Positions 1-6,758 of a stretch of DNA of 10,955 nucleotides are shown here, piece after piece. Each line of letters starts with the position of its first letter. The stretch's first letter is position 1. The stretch spans positions 1 through 10,955 of the forward strand of contig JBKHXU010000231.1 in NCBI GenBank assembly GCA_046565865.1, read 5' to 3'. The notes under the pieces were generated by a model that saw nothing but the letters and a program-made list of their open reading frames with translations, made no database searches and was not told where the DNA came from. The stretch comes from JBKHXU01 sp046565865. GTDB taxonomy: Bacteria > Pseudomonadota > Gammaproteobacteria > Acidiferrobacterales > Sulfurifustaceae. Made by a program: the position numbers and the translations under genes.

Positions 1-180
1 GTTAGGCGGATTCGCCTGAACCGCTTCTGCAGCCTCACGGGTTATAGCGAGGACGCGGTATACGCCAAAATCCGGAAAGGTCAGTGGCGCGAGGATCTCC
101 ATTGGCGCAAAGCGCCAGACGGTCACATCATGATTAACGTCGAGATCTTCGAGAGGTGGGTCGAGGGTCAAGCGGCGTGA
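1..180 (+). CDS. Excisionase-like small DNA-binding protein (3' end only)
   Basis: The reading frame is open from the first base and ends with TGA at 178-180, giving 59 visible residues; its start lies outside the window. The visible protein starts VRRIRLNRFCSLTGYS and has a SEDAVYAKIRKGQW helix, a HWRKAPDGHIMIN wing and an EIFERWVEG tail. That pattern (winged helix-turn-helix, 'GYSxxAVxxKIxxGxW...APDGxIxI') is typical of small excisionase or recombination-directionality proteins encoded just before phage and island integrases. Its stop overlaps the proposed integrase start by two bases (GTGA), which suggests translational coupling. By analogy it would bind the att arm and favour excision over integration. 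The family call is from pattern memory and gene context, not a search. Confidence 0.7.
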   Translation, partial: VRRIRLNRFCSLTGYSEDAVYAKIRKGQWREDLHWRKAPDGHIMINVEIFERWVEGQAA

Positions 181-1442
181 AGCGTCATACCGGGCCGCTC
201 CCTGAGGGGATTGAGCTTCGGGGTGAAAGCATCCGCATGAGTTTTTCGTGGCGGGGGGTGCGCTGTCGTGAAACGATCCGCATACTCCCGACCGCCGCAA
301 ATGTCCGTCACGTCCAGCGCTGGCGGGAAAACATTCTTTTCGAAATCGCAACCAACCAGTTCGACTACGCCAAGCATTTTCCCGATTCGGCAATGGCTGG
401 CAGGTTCCGCCCTGGCGCCAATACGCGGGTTGCCCAGGCGCTAGAGGCGTGGCTTGCGGCCCAGAAGCGGCTTTCGGCGCCCTCGACCTTTGAAGATTAC
501 TGTAATACCGTCCGCCATCACCTCGTCCCGGCATTCGGCGACCTTAAGCTATCCGAACTGACGAAGTCGGCGATCAAGGAGTGGATCGGGGGCCTTGATT
601 GCTCGGCCAAACGGATCAACAACCTGCTCATTCCACTGCGCGGCATGCTCGCCGACGCGATGGATGACGGGCTCATCGAGCGCAACCCTATGGCGACCGT
701 GCGCAACTTAAAGCGCGACACGTTTCCCCGTCCCGACCCGTTCACGCCCGAAGAGGTCGGCGCGATCCTCTCGGCCTGTCGCCAGGAGGTGCACCGCAAT
801 CTTTGGCAGTTCGCCTTCTCGACCGGGCTTCGCCCCTCGGAGCTGATGGCTCTCGCATGGGGGGATATTGACTGGCCGCGTGGTGTGGTCTGCGTGCGTC
901 GCTCGATCGTCCGCGGACACGAACGCAGCGGCACGAAGACCGAAGCCGGTGTCCGCGAAGTGAAGCTTCTCCCGCCAGCGCTGCAGGCGCTGACGGCACA
1001 GAAGGCGCATACGTTCCTGCTTGATAGCCGGGTATTCTTGAACCCGAACACTCGCAAACCATTCGTCGCCTCAAAACAGCTTGAAAAGATCTGGGGGCGG
1101 ATCGTTGCGCGCGCCCAGGTTCGATACCGCAACCCCTACCAGACGCGACATACCTACGCATCGACATTGCTTACGGCGGGTGAGGATCCGACGTGGGTGA
1201 GTCAGCAGATGGGACATGCCGACTGGGGCATGATCCGCAAAGTCTACGCGCGCTGGATTCCCGAGCTCCGCCCCGACGCCGGCAACAAGGCGGCCGACCT
1301 CATGGGACAAAATTGGGGCAAACCAGGGACAACTGAGGCCAATTTGGGACAGTTGGGGCAAAGCCCAACTGACCCAAGTGGCTGTTTTTTAGAAAAGAGA
1401 TGGCGGAGCGGACGGGACTCGAACCCGCGACCCCCGGCGTGA
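177..1442 (+). CDS. int: Tyrosine recombinase / phage-type integrase, ending inside tRNA-Asp
   Basis: Site-specific recombinase predicted to integrate and excise the element lying to the left. I chose GTG at 177 (421 residues) because it overlaps the upstream stop as GTGA and has a GAGGG ribosome-binding site at 163-167; GTG at 156 would add seven residues. Residues about 8-72 resemble the arm-type DNA-binding domain (DUF3596-like), about 84-172 the SAM-like core-binding domain, and about 185-365 the catalytic domain. Visible catalytic residues are Arg219 (TGLRPSEL), Lys254 (GTKTEAG), Arg324 (YQTRHTYAS), His347 (MGHADW) and nucleophile Tyr357 (KVYARW). The usual His of HxxR is Tyr321, a variant I know from phage integrases with RNPYQTRHT. 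The last residues (RWRSGRDSNPRPPA) are translated from the antisense strand of tRNA-Asp, so the attachment site supplies the C-terminus and stop codon. Function is confident; the exact start is less so. Confidence 0.93.
   Translation: MKRHTGPLPEGIELRGESIRMSFSWRGVRCRETIRILPTAANVRHVQRWRENILFEIATNQFDYAKHFPDSAMAGRFRPGANTRVAQALEAWLAAQKRLSAPSTFEDYCNTVRHHLVPAFGDLKLSELTKSAIKEWIGGLDCSAKRINNLLIPLRGMLADAMDDGLIERNPMATVRNLKRDTFPRPDPFTPEEVGAILSACRQEVHRNLWQFAFSTGLRPSELMALAWGDIDWPRGVVCVRRSIVRGHERSGTKTEAGVREVKLLPPALQALTAQKAHTFLLDSRVFLNPNTRKPFVASKQLEKIWGRIVARAQVRYRNPYQTRHTYASTLLTAGEDPTWVSQQMGHADWGMIRKVYARWIPELRPDAGNKAADLMGQNWGKPGTTEANLGQLGQSPTDPSGCFLEKRWRSGRDSNPRPPA
1304..1365 (+). repeat. Three phased degenerate 20-22 bp direct repeats at the int 3' end
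   Basis: GGGACA occurs at 1304, 1326 and 1346, spaced 22 and 20 bp. The sequence after each is related: GGGACAAAATTGGGGCAAA at 1304-1322, GGGACAACTGAGGCCAA at 1326-1342, and GGGACAGTTGGGGCAAA at 1346-1362. The spacing is about two helical turns, so bound proteins would sit on one face of the DNA. The repeats lie between the catalytic domain codons and the tRNA-Asp att core, where phage integrases often have arm-type binding sites. That role is inference; the repeats are directly visible. Confidence 0.55.
1350..1371 (+). other. 8-bp perfect hairpin near the int 3' end
   Basis: CAGTTGGG (1350-1357) pairs perfectly with CCCAACTG (1364-1371) around a six-base loop GCAAAG. It overlaps the third direct repeat. 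A run of six T follows at 1385-1390, thirteen bases after the stem, too far for a standard intrinsic terminator. It could be a protein-binding palindrome of the att arm or a weak terminator for int. Confidence 0.4.
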
Positions 1443-1443
1443 C
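1401..1443. other. Presumed attachment site (attL/attR) at the tRNA-Asp 3' end
   Basis: The integrase gene runs straight into the 3' part of tRNA-Asp, the usual arrangement when a tyrosine integrase uses a tRNA 3' end as attB. The tRNA is intact, as expected if the element restored the 3' end on integration. The element should lie to the left and its far att copy outside the window. The right edge given here is only the extent of int overlap plus one base; the true core cannot be set without the second copy. Confidence 0.6.
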
Positions 1444-1477
1444 AGGCCGGTATTCTAACCGACTGAACTACCGCTCC
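1401..1477 (-). tRNA. tRNA-Asp (GUC)
   Basis: Read on the minus strand it starts GGAGCGGTAGTTCAG and ends with encoded CCA. The anticodon loop CTGTCAC gives anticodon GTC. The T-arm contains GGTTCGAGTCC. All four arms form and the sequence closely resembles the E. coli aspartate tRNA. It is the last gene of the minus-strand block, 42 bases after tRNA-Val, and its 3' end is the presumed integration site of the element to the left. Confidence 0.97.
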
Positions 1478-1519
1478 AGGCTGACCGCGCTGCGTTGTCG
1501 ATCGACGCCGGTCATCGAA

Positions 1520-1595
1520 TGGTGGGTGCTGAGGGGCTCGAACCCCCGACATTCGCCTTGTAAGGGCGACGCTCTACCAACTGAGCTAAGCACCC
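1520..1595 (-). tRNA. tRNA-Val (UAC)
   Basis: On the minus strand it starts GGGTGCTTAGCTCAG and ends ACCA (TGGT at 1520-1523 on the plus strand). The anticodon loop CTTACAA gives TAC, which reads valine codons. All cloverleaf arms are present and CCA is encoded. It lies 68 bases downstream of the hupB stop and probably shares a precursor with tRNA-Asp. Confidence 0.97.
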
Positions 1596-1610
1596 TCGGC
1601 TGACGACGAC

Positions 1611-1637
1611 CGCCGCCCGCGTGCTTCGCGCGCGGCG
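1611..1637 (-). other. GC-rich 11-bp imperfect hairpin between hupB and tRNA-Val
   Basis: CGCCGCCCGCG (1611-1621) can pair with CGCGCGCGGCG (1627-1637) around TGCTT, with a single internal mismatch. No T-run follows on the minus strand, so it is not a standard terminator. It could be a mRNA 3'-end barrier or a processing boundary between hupB mRNA and the tRNAs. A smaller CCCC-AAAA-GGGG hairpin sits at 1650-1661, just after the hupB stop. Confidence 0.4.
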
Positions 1638-1663
1638 CGATAACCGGCACCCCAAAAGGGGCG

Positions 1664-1936
1664 CTAGTTTACGGCATCCTTTAGGCCTTTGCCAGCTTTG
1701 AACTTCGGGTTACGCGATGCGGCGATCGTGATCGTCTCACCGGTGCGCGGGTTGCGTCCGTTGCGCGCCGAACGATTGGAGACGGAGAACGTACCGAAGC
1801 CGGTGAGCGTAACGGAATCACCTTCGCGGAGCGACGCGGCGATGGTGTCGAAGATCGCCTCGACGGCGCGAGACGCCGATGCCTTGTTCATATCCGCCGA
1901 CTGCGCGACTTTATCGATTAGCTCGGTTTTGTTCAC
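1664..1936 (-). CDS. hupB: DNA-binding protein HU, beta-type
   Basis: Small nucleoid protein that binds and bends DNA as a dimer. With a GTG start at 1936 the product is 90 residues, the usual HU length, beginning MNKTELIDKVAQSA. A GGAGG ribosome-binding site lies at 1943-1947, six bases upstream, and settles this start over an upstream ATG at 1963. The family signature GFGTFSVSNRSARNGRNPRTG is at residues 46-66, including Pro63, the residue that intercalates in the minor groove in this family. Residues 1-45 form the dimerisation helices. It follows lon, as in many gammaproteobacteria, but a strong hairpin after lon and a good promoter between them suggest independent expression. HU rather than IHF is chosen because of length and the RNPRTGE arm. 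Confidence 0.97.
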   Translation of the reverse strand: MNKTELIDKVAQSADMNKASASRAVEAIFDTIAASLREGDSVTLTGFGTFSVSNRSARNGRNPRTGETITIAASRNPKFKAGKGLKDAVN

Positions 1937-2008
1937 GGTGTTCCTCCAGGTGGTGGTGGACAAGTGACGCGGAACGCAAAGAACACAAGCGCCCTAGGGG
2001 CAGGCACC

Positions 2009-2037
2009 TTATAACAAGCACGGGAAAATGCTGTCAA
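2009..2037 (-). promoter_or_regulatory. Sigma70-type promoter of hupB
   Basis: On the minus strand TTGACA (2037-2032) is followed by exactly 17 bases and TTATAA (2014-2009). The -35 is a perfect consensus match and the -10 is good. The start point would be near 2002, giving a leader of about 65 bases before the hupB GTG. It lies after the lon terminator hairpin, so it would drive hupB separately from the protease genes. Confidence 0.65.
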
Positions 2038-2052
2038 GGAAACGACGACGGC

Positions 2053-2082
2053 GGGACGAGCGGTGATAACACCGCTCGTCCC
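2053..2082 (-). terminator. Perfect 13-bp hairpin after lon
   Basis: GGGACGAGCGGTG (2053-2065) pairs without mismatch with CACCGCTCGTCCC (2070-2082) around a four-base loop. It begins seven bases after the lon stop in the direction of transcription. The following minus-strand sequence (GCCGTCGTCGTTTCC) is only modestly T-rich, so termination may be partial or the stem may mainly protect the lon mRNA 3' end. Confidence 0.6.
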
Positions 2083-2089
2083 CATCGCG

Positions 2090-4531
2090 TCAGTGGGTGG
2101 TGAGGGGATTGGCAACTTCCGACTGGTCTTTATCGGCCGCTTTAGAGGACTCATCGACCGGCTTCTCCTCGATCGGTGTTGGCATGCGTTCGAGCGCCAT
2201 CTCCAGCACTTGGTCGATCCAGCGCACCGGCTTGATCTCCAACCGATCACGAATGTTCTTCGGGATGTCGGCGAGATCCTTCTTGTTCTCTTCCGGAATC
2301 AACACGGTCTTAATGTTGCCGCGATGCGCCGCCAGCAACTTTTCCTTGAGGCCGCCGATCGGCAACACCTCGCCGCGCAAGGTGATCTCGCCGGTCATGG
2401 CCACCGTGGCCCGCACCGGTATCTGCGTCAGCGCCGATACGATGGCGGTGCACATGGCGATGCCGGCGCTCGGCCCGTCCTTCGGGGTCGCGCCCTCGGG
2501 CACGTGGATGTGGAAGTCGTGCTTTTGATAGAAATCCGCGGCGATACCGAGCTTGGCCGCGCGACTGCGCACGACCGTCATGGCCGCCTGGATCGATTCC
2601 TGCATGACGTCGCCGAGTTTGCCGGTGTACGTGGTCCGGCCCTTGCCCGGCACGATCGCGGTTTCAATCGTCAGCAGCTCGCCGCCGACCTCGGTCCAGG
2701 CGAGACCGGTGACTTGTCCGACCTGATTCGCTTCTTCGGCAAGGCCATAGCGAAAACGACGCACACCGAGATACTTTTCCAGGCTGCGTGGCAACACATT
2801 GACGCGCTTCTCACCCTGGCTCAGCAGCAATTCTTTTGTCACCTTGCGGCAAATCTTCGAGATCTCGCGCTCGAGGTTGCGCACGCCCGCCTCGCGCGTG
2901 TAGTACCGCACCACATCGCGCACCGCCTTTTCCGAGATTACGATCTCGTCCGGCTTGAGCCCGTTATTCTTGAGCTGTTTCGGGATGAGATAGCGCATGG
3001 CGATGTTCACCTTTTCGTCCTCCGTGTAACCGGAGAGACGGATGACCTCCATGCGGTCGAGCAGCGGCGCCGGAATATTCAGCGAATTCGCGGTGGCCAC
3101 GAACATAACGTCCGACAGGTCGTAGTCGACTTCCAAATAGTGATCGTTGAACGTGTGGTTCTGTTCCGGATCGAGCACCTCCAGTAGCGCCGAACTTGGA
3201 TCGCCGCGGAAGTCCATGGCCATCTTGTCCACTTCATCGAGCATGAATAGTGGATTGCGCACTTTCACCTTCGACATATTCTGAATCAGCTTGCCCGGGA
3301 GCGAGCCGATATAGGTGCGCCGGTGGCCGCGAATCTCGGCCTCGTCCCGCACGCCGCCAAGGGACATGCGCACGAACTTACGCCCGGTCGCGCGCGCGAT
3401 CGACTGCCCGAGCGAGGTCTTGCCCACGCCCGGCGGTCCGACCAGGCATAGGATCGGACCCTTAAGTTTGTTCACGCGCTGCTGCACCGCGAGGTATTCC
3501 AGAATGCGTTCTTTCACCTTCTCGAGACCGTAGTGATCCAGCTCCAAGGTCTCTTCGGCCTTCTTGAGATCCTTCTGGATCTTGGTGCGCTTCTTCCAGG
3601 GCACGTTCAGCAGCCAGTCGATGTAGTTGCGCACCACCGTGGCCTCGGCCGACATCGGCGACATCATCTTGAGCTTTTTCAGTTCCGCTTCGGCCTTTTC
3701 GCGCGCCTCCTTCGGCATGCCGGCCTTGGCGATCTTATTCGCCAATTCCTCGGCCTCGTTCGGGCCCTCTTCGAGCTCGCCCAACTCCTTTTGGATCGCC
3801 TTCATCTGTTCGTTGAGATAGTACTCGCGCTGGCTCTTCTCCATCTGCCGCTTGACGCGGCCGCGGATGCGCTTTTCCACCTGCAGTAGGTCGATCTCGG
3901 TCTCCATGACCGCAAGGATTCGTTCCAAACGCTCGCGCACGCTCTGGATTTCGAGAATCTGCTGCTTCTCCTCGATCTTGAGCGACAAGTGCGCCGCGAT
4001 GGTATCGGCGAGGCGACCCGGGTCGTCGATGCCGGCGAGCGAGGTCAGGATCTCCGGCGGAATCTTCATGTTGAGCTTGACGTACTGATCGAACTCGGTG
4101 AGCACTGAGCGCATCAGCGCCTCACCTTCACGATCCTCGAGCGGCTCGTTTTCGAGCTGCGCGGTTTGCGCCGAGAAGTAGTCGTCGACCTCGATGTAAC
4201 GCTGGATCACCGCGCGCCGCTCGCCCTCGACCAACACCTTGACGGTGCCGTCCGGAAGCTTGAGCAGCTGCAGGATGCTGGCGACTGTGCCGATCGTATG
4301 GATGCTGTCTTGCGCCGGATCGTCATCGGAGGCGCTCTTTTGCGCAACGAGCATGATCTGCTTGCCCGCCTCCATCGCGATCTCCAGCGCCTTGATCGAC
4401 TTGCGTCGACCGACGAACAGCGGGATGACCATGTGCGGAAACACGACGACGTCGCGCAACGGCAACACCGGCAGCGTCGTTTCCGAACCGGGGATCAGCT
4501 TAAGGACAGGCTTGTCTTCTTTCTCGGTCAT
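2090..4531 (-). CDS. lon: ATP-dependent protease Lon
   Basis: AAA+ serine protease of the cytosol that unfolds and degrades misfolded and short-lived regulatory proteins. The 813-residue product is slightly longer than the E. coli enzyme (784). Residues about 18-215 are the N-terminal substrate domain (LPVLPLRDVVVFPHMVIPLF), followed by a long coiled-coil region about 190-300. The ATPase has Walker A GPPGVGKT at 365-372 and Walker B LDEVDK at 431-436. The protease domain carries the Ser-Lys dyad: Ser688 in PKDGPSAG and Lys731 in GGLKEKLLAA, 43 residues apart as in E. coli. The last 25 residues are charged and variable. The ATG at 4531 gives the expected N-terminus, but no strong ribosome-binding site is visible before it. 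It lies 166 bases after clpX, with a possible heat-shock promoter between, and is followed by a strong hairpin. Confidence 0.99.
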   Translation of the reverse strand: MTEKEDKPVLKLIPGSETTLPVLPLRDVVVFPHMVIPLFVGRRKSIKALEIAMEAGKQIMLVAQKSASDDDPAQDSIHTIGTVASILQLLKLPDGTVKVLVEGERRAVIQRYIEVDDYFSAQTAQLENEPLEDREGEALMRSVLTEFDQYVKLNMKIPPEILTSLAGIDDPGRLADTIAAHLSLKIEEKQQILEIQSVRERLERILAVMETEIDLLQVEKRIRGRVKRQMEKSQREYYLNEQMKAIQKELGELEEGPNEAEELANKIAKAGMPKEAREKAEAELKKLKMMSPMSAEATVVRNYIDWLLNVPWKKRTKIQKDLKKAEETLELDHYGLEKVKERILEYLAVQQRVNKLKGPILCLVGPPGVGKTSLGQSIARATGRKFVRMSLGGVRDEAEIRGHRRTYIGSLPGKLIQNMSKVKVRNPLFMLDEVDKMAMDFRGDPSSALLEVLDPEQNHTFNDHYLEVDYDLSDVMFVATANSLNIPAPLLDRMEVIRLSGYTEDEKVNIAMRYLIPKQLKNNGLKPDEIVISEKAVRDVVRYYTREAGVRNLEREISKICRKVTKELLLSQGEKRVNVLPRSLEKYLGVRRFRYGLAEEANQVGQVTGLAWTEVGGELLTIETAIVPGKGRTTYTGKLGDVMQESIQAAMTVVRSRAAKLGIAADFYQKHDFHIHVPEGATPKDGPSAGIAMCTAIVSALTQIPVRATVAMTGEITLRGEVLPIGGLKEKLLAAHRGNIKTVLIPEENKKDLADIPKNIRDRLEIKPVRWIDQVLEMALERMPTPIEEKPVDESSKAADKDQSEVANPLTTH

Positions 4532-4583
4532 CGGTGAGTACGCTCGCTAGGGCCTGACGGCCGGTGTGTGCTGCTTAATCAAA

Positions 4584-4611
4584 GTGTGGGGCCTGCACGC
4601 CGCTATTGCAA
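4584..4611 (-). promoter_or_regulatory. Possible sigma32-like (heat-shock) promoter of lon
   Basis: On the minus strand TTGCAA (4611-4606) is separated by 14 bases from CCCCACAC (4591-4584). The known sigma32 consensus is CTTGAAA, 11-16 bases, CCCCATNT, so spacing fits and both boxes are partial matches. The start would fall about 45 bases before the lon ATG. Lon is heat-shock induced in related bacteria, which makes the site plausible but not proven. Confidence 0.4.
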
Positions 4612-4663
4612 CCTCCGCGCCGACCGCTCGCCTGCGCGGCGACAACGGTCGACGGTTGCATTA

Positions 4664-4680
4664 CCCCGCATCGCGCGGGG
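4664..4680 (-). terminator. Short GC hairpin after clpX (weak terminator candidate)
   Basis: CCCCGC (4664-4669) pairs with GCGGGG (4675-4680) around five bases, 17 bases beyond the clpX stop. No T-run follows on the minus strand, only GTAATGCAACC. It could pause polymerase or block 3' exonucleases; as an intrinsic terminator it is weak. Confidence 0.35.
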
Positions 4681-4697
4681 CTGCATGCGCAGAAGAA

Positions 4698-5999
4698 CTA
4701 CGGGCTGAGCGACGCCCGCTTTTTGCCGTGCTCGTCGCCTTCAGCGTAAATCAGGATCGGCTTGGCGCCGTCGCTGATGACGTTGGCTTCGACCACGACC
4801 TTCTTGACGTTTTCGAGCGATGGCAGCTCGAACATGATGTCGAGCAAGCAACGTTCGAGGATCGAACGCAGGCCGCGGGCGCCGGTCTTGCGTTCCATGG
4901 CGCGCTTCGCCACCGCCACCAGCGCATCTTCGCGAATCTCAAGGTCCACGCCTTCAAACTTAAGCAGCTTATGGTACTGCTTGGCCAGGGCGTTCTTGGG
5001 TTCGGTCAAGATTTGAATCAGCGCCGACTCGTCCAGTTCGTCGAGGATCGCGATCACCGGCAACCGGCCGACGAATTCCGGAATCAGGCCGTACTTAATT
5101 AAGTCTTCGGGTTCGACCGAGCGCAGCACGTCGCCGACCTTCTTGGCGTCGCTCTTGCTCTTAATCTCCGCGCCGAAACCGATGCCGCTCTTTTCCGAGC
5201 GTGACGTAATAACCTTCTCCAACCCGGAGAACGCGCCGCCGCAGATAAAAAGAATATTACTGGTATCGACCTGCAGGAATTCCTGCTGCGGGTGCTTGCG
5301 CCCGCCCTGCGGCGGTACCGAGGCGATCGTGCCTTCGATAAGTTTTAACAACGCCTGCTGCACGCCTTCGCCAGATACATCGCGTGTAATCGACGGGTTC
5401 TCGCTCTTGCGCGAGATCTTGTCGATCTCGTCGATGTAGACGATACCCTTTTGCGCCTTCTCGACGTCGTAGTCGCACTTTTGCAGCAACTTCTGGATGA
5501 TGTTCTCAACGTCCTCGCCAACGTAGCCGGCTTCGGTCAACGTCGTGGCATCGGCGATCGTGAACGGGACGTTCAACAACCGCGCCAAGGTTTCGGCAAG
5601 CAGCGTCTTGCCCGACCCGGTCGGGCCGATCATTAGTATGTTGCTCTTCGACAGCTCGACGTCGCCAACGCGCGGTTCGTGTTCGATGCGCTTGTAGTGG
5701 TTGTAAACCGCGACCGACAGGATCTTCTTCGCGTCGGACTGGCCGATCACGTACTCGTCGAGGATCTGGTAGATCTCGCGCGGAGTCGGAAACTTTTTCT
5801 TCGCCTGCGCGGCGTTTTTCTCTTCCTGGACCTCTTCGCGGATGATGTCGTTGCACAGCTCGACGCACTCGTCGCATACAAACACCGACGGTCCGGCGAT
5901 GAGCTTGCGCACCTCGTGCTGACTCTTACCGCAGAACGAGCAATACAAGAGCTTTTCGCCTTTGCCGTCGCCCCTGCCGGTGTGATTATCGTCCGCCAT
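4698..5999 (-). CDS. clpX: ATP-dependent Clp protease ATP-binding subunit ClpX
   Basis: AAA+ unfoldase that recognises tagged or specific substrates, threads them through its hexamer and feeds them to ClpP. The 433-residue product is of normal length. The N-terminal zinc-binding domain has Cys20, Cys23, Cys42 and Cys45 (CSFCGK ... CDEC). Walker A GPTGSGKT is at 125-132, the GYVG pore loop at 158-161, and Walker B IVYIDE at 186-191. The RKH loop is at 234-236 and the IGF loop that docks onto ClpP is at 273-275. GARGLRS (373-379) is the sensor-2 motif. The start ATG at 5999 has GAGG eight bases upstream. clpP precedes it by 106 bases, so a ClpXP partnership with linked expression is expected. 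All key residues are intact. Confidence 0.99.
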   Translation of the reverse strand: MADDNHTGRGDGKGEKLLYCSFCGKSQHEVRKLIAGPSVFVCDECVELCNDIIREEVQEEKNAAQAKKKFPTPREIYQILDEYVIGQSDAKKILSVAVYNHYKRIEHEPRVGDVELSKSNILMIGPTGSGKTLLAETLARLLNVPFTIADATTLTEAGYVGEDVENIIQKLLQKCDYDVEKAQKGIVYIDEIDKISRKSENPSITRDVSGEGVQQALLKLIEGTIASVPPQGGRKHPQQEFLQVDTSNILFICGGAFSGLEKVITSRSEKSGIGFGAEIKSKSDAKKVGDVLRSVEPEDLIKYGLIPEFVGRLPVIAILDELDESALIQILTEPKNALAKQYHKLLKFEGVDLEIREDALVAVAKRAMERKTGARGLRSILERCLLDIMFELPSLENVKKVVVEANVISDGAKPILIYAEGDEHGKKRASLSP

Positions 6000-6041
6000 C
6001 TCGAAACCTCGTTAACGCCTTTTTAAAAAGATGCCGTTTCC

Positions 6042-6064
6042 GTGGGCATTATGCAAGCGCCCAC
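6042..6064 (-). promoter_or_regulatory. Hairpin in the clpP-clpX spacer
   Basis: GTGGGC (6042-6047) pairs with GCCCAC (6059-6064) around an 11-base AT-rich loop. On the minus strand a T5 tract follows about 11 bases after the stem, inside a 12-bp palindrome (CTTTTTAAAAAG, 6019-6030). It sits in the leader just before clpX and could attenuate or separate clpP and clpX transcripts. The loop also contains CATAAT, which could serve as a -10 box. The role is unproven. Confidence 0.35.
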
Positions 6065-6105
6065 CTGATAAACCTATAGCACATACCGCTTTAAGTTCAC
6101 ACGCT

Positions 6106-6732
6106 CTATGTACGCTTTTCAATGACGGCATCAACCAACCCGAATTGCTTCGCTTCCGCACCGTCCATGAAGTAATCGCGGTCGGTGTCGTTTTCGATCT
6201 GATCGAGGGTGCGCCCGGTATGTTTGACCAGGATCTGATTTAGCCGTTCGCGCACGCGCAGGATCTCGCGCGCGTGGATCTCGATGTCCGACGCCTGGCC
6301 CTGAAAACCGCCCAGCGGCTGATGCACCATCATCCGCGCGTGCGGCAGGGCGAAACGCTTGCCCTTGGCACCGCCCGCGAGCAACAGCGCGCCCATGCTG
6401 GCGGCCTGGCCGATACAGACGGTACTCACGTCCGGCTTGATGAACTGCATGGTGTCGTAAATGGCGAGACCGGCATTCACGGCGCCGCCCGGCGAGTTGA
6501 TATAGAGGTGGATGTCCTTGTCCGGATTTTCCGACTCCAGGAACAATAGTTGTGCCACCACCAGATTCGCCATGTGGTCCTCGACCGGTCCCACTAGGAA
6601 CACCACCCGCTCCTTGAGCATGCGCGAGTAGATGTCGTACGCCCGCTCGCCGCGGCCGGTGGTCTCGATGACCATGGGAACCAACCCCAAGGCCTTTGGC
6701 GCGCGCGCGCCGTCTTGTCTGTGATCCATCAT
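6106..6732 (-). CDS. clpP: ATP-dependent Clp protease proteolytic subunit ClpP
   Basis: Serine peptidase that forms the tetradecameric degradation chamber used by ClpX. With the ATG at 6732 the product has 208 residues, against 207 in E. coli, beginning MMDHRQDG. This start has GAGG at 6743-6740 seven bases upstream and gives a propeptide of the same length as E. coli before LVPMVIE. The ATG at 6762, which overlaps the tig stop as ATGA, would add ten residues and cannot be excluded. The catalytic triad is Ser112 (GQAASMGA), His137 (MMVHQPLGG) and Asp186 (DTDRDYF). The handle helix and glycine-rich substrate loop (NSPGGAVNAG) are intact. It lies 26 bases after tig, so the two are very likely cotranscribed. 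Confidence 0.98.
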   Translation of the reverse strand: MMDHRQDGARAPKALGLVPMVIETTGRGERAYDIYSRMLKERVVFLVGPVEDHMANLVVAQLLFLESENPDKDIHLYINSPGGAVNAGLAIYDTMQFIKPDVSTVCIGQAASMGALLLAGGAKGKRFALPHARMMVHQPLGGFQGQASDIEIHAREILRVRERLNQILVKHTGRTLDQIENDTDRDYFMDGAEAKQFGLVDAVIEKRT

Positions 6733-6758
6733 CGTCATACCTCTATATCGATCAACTG

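Noticed and set aside
1664..1963. HU starting at the upstream ATG (99 residues)
   Set aside because: The extra nine residues would cover the ribosome-binding site and are absent from the HU family; GTG at 1936 gives the standard 90 residues.
2063..3187. Long plus-strand open frame opposite lon
   Set aside because: It is fully antisense to lon, lacks any recognisable domain, and is rich in His/Arg/Leu as expected from the complement of GC-rich codons.
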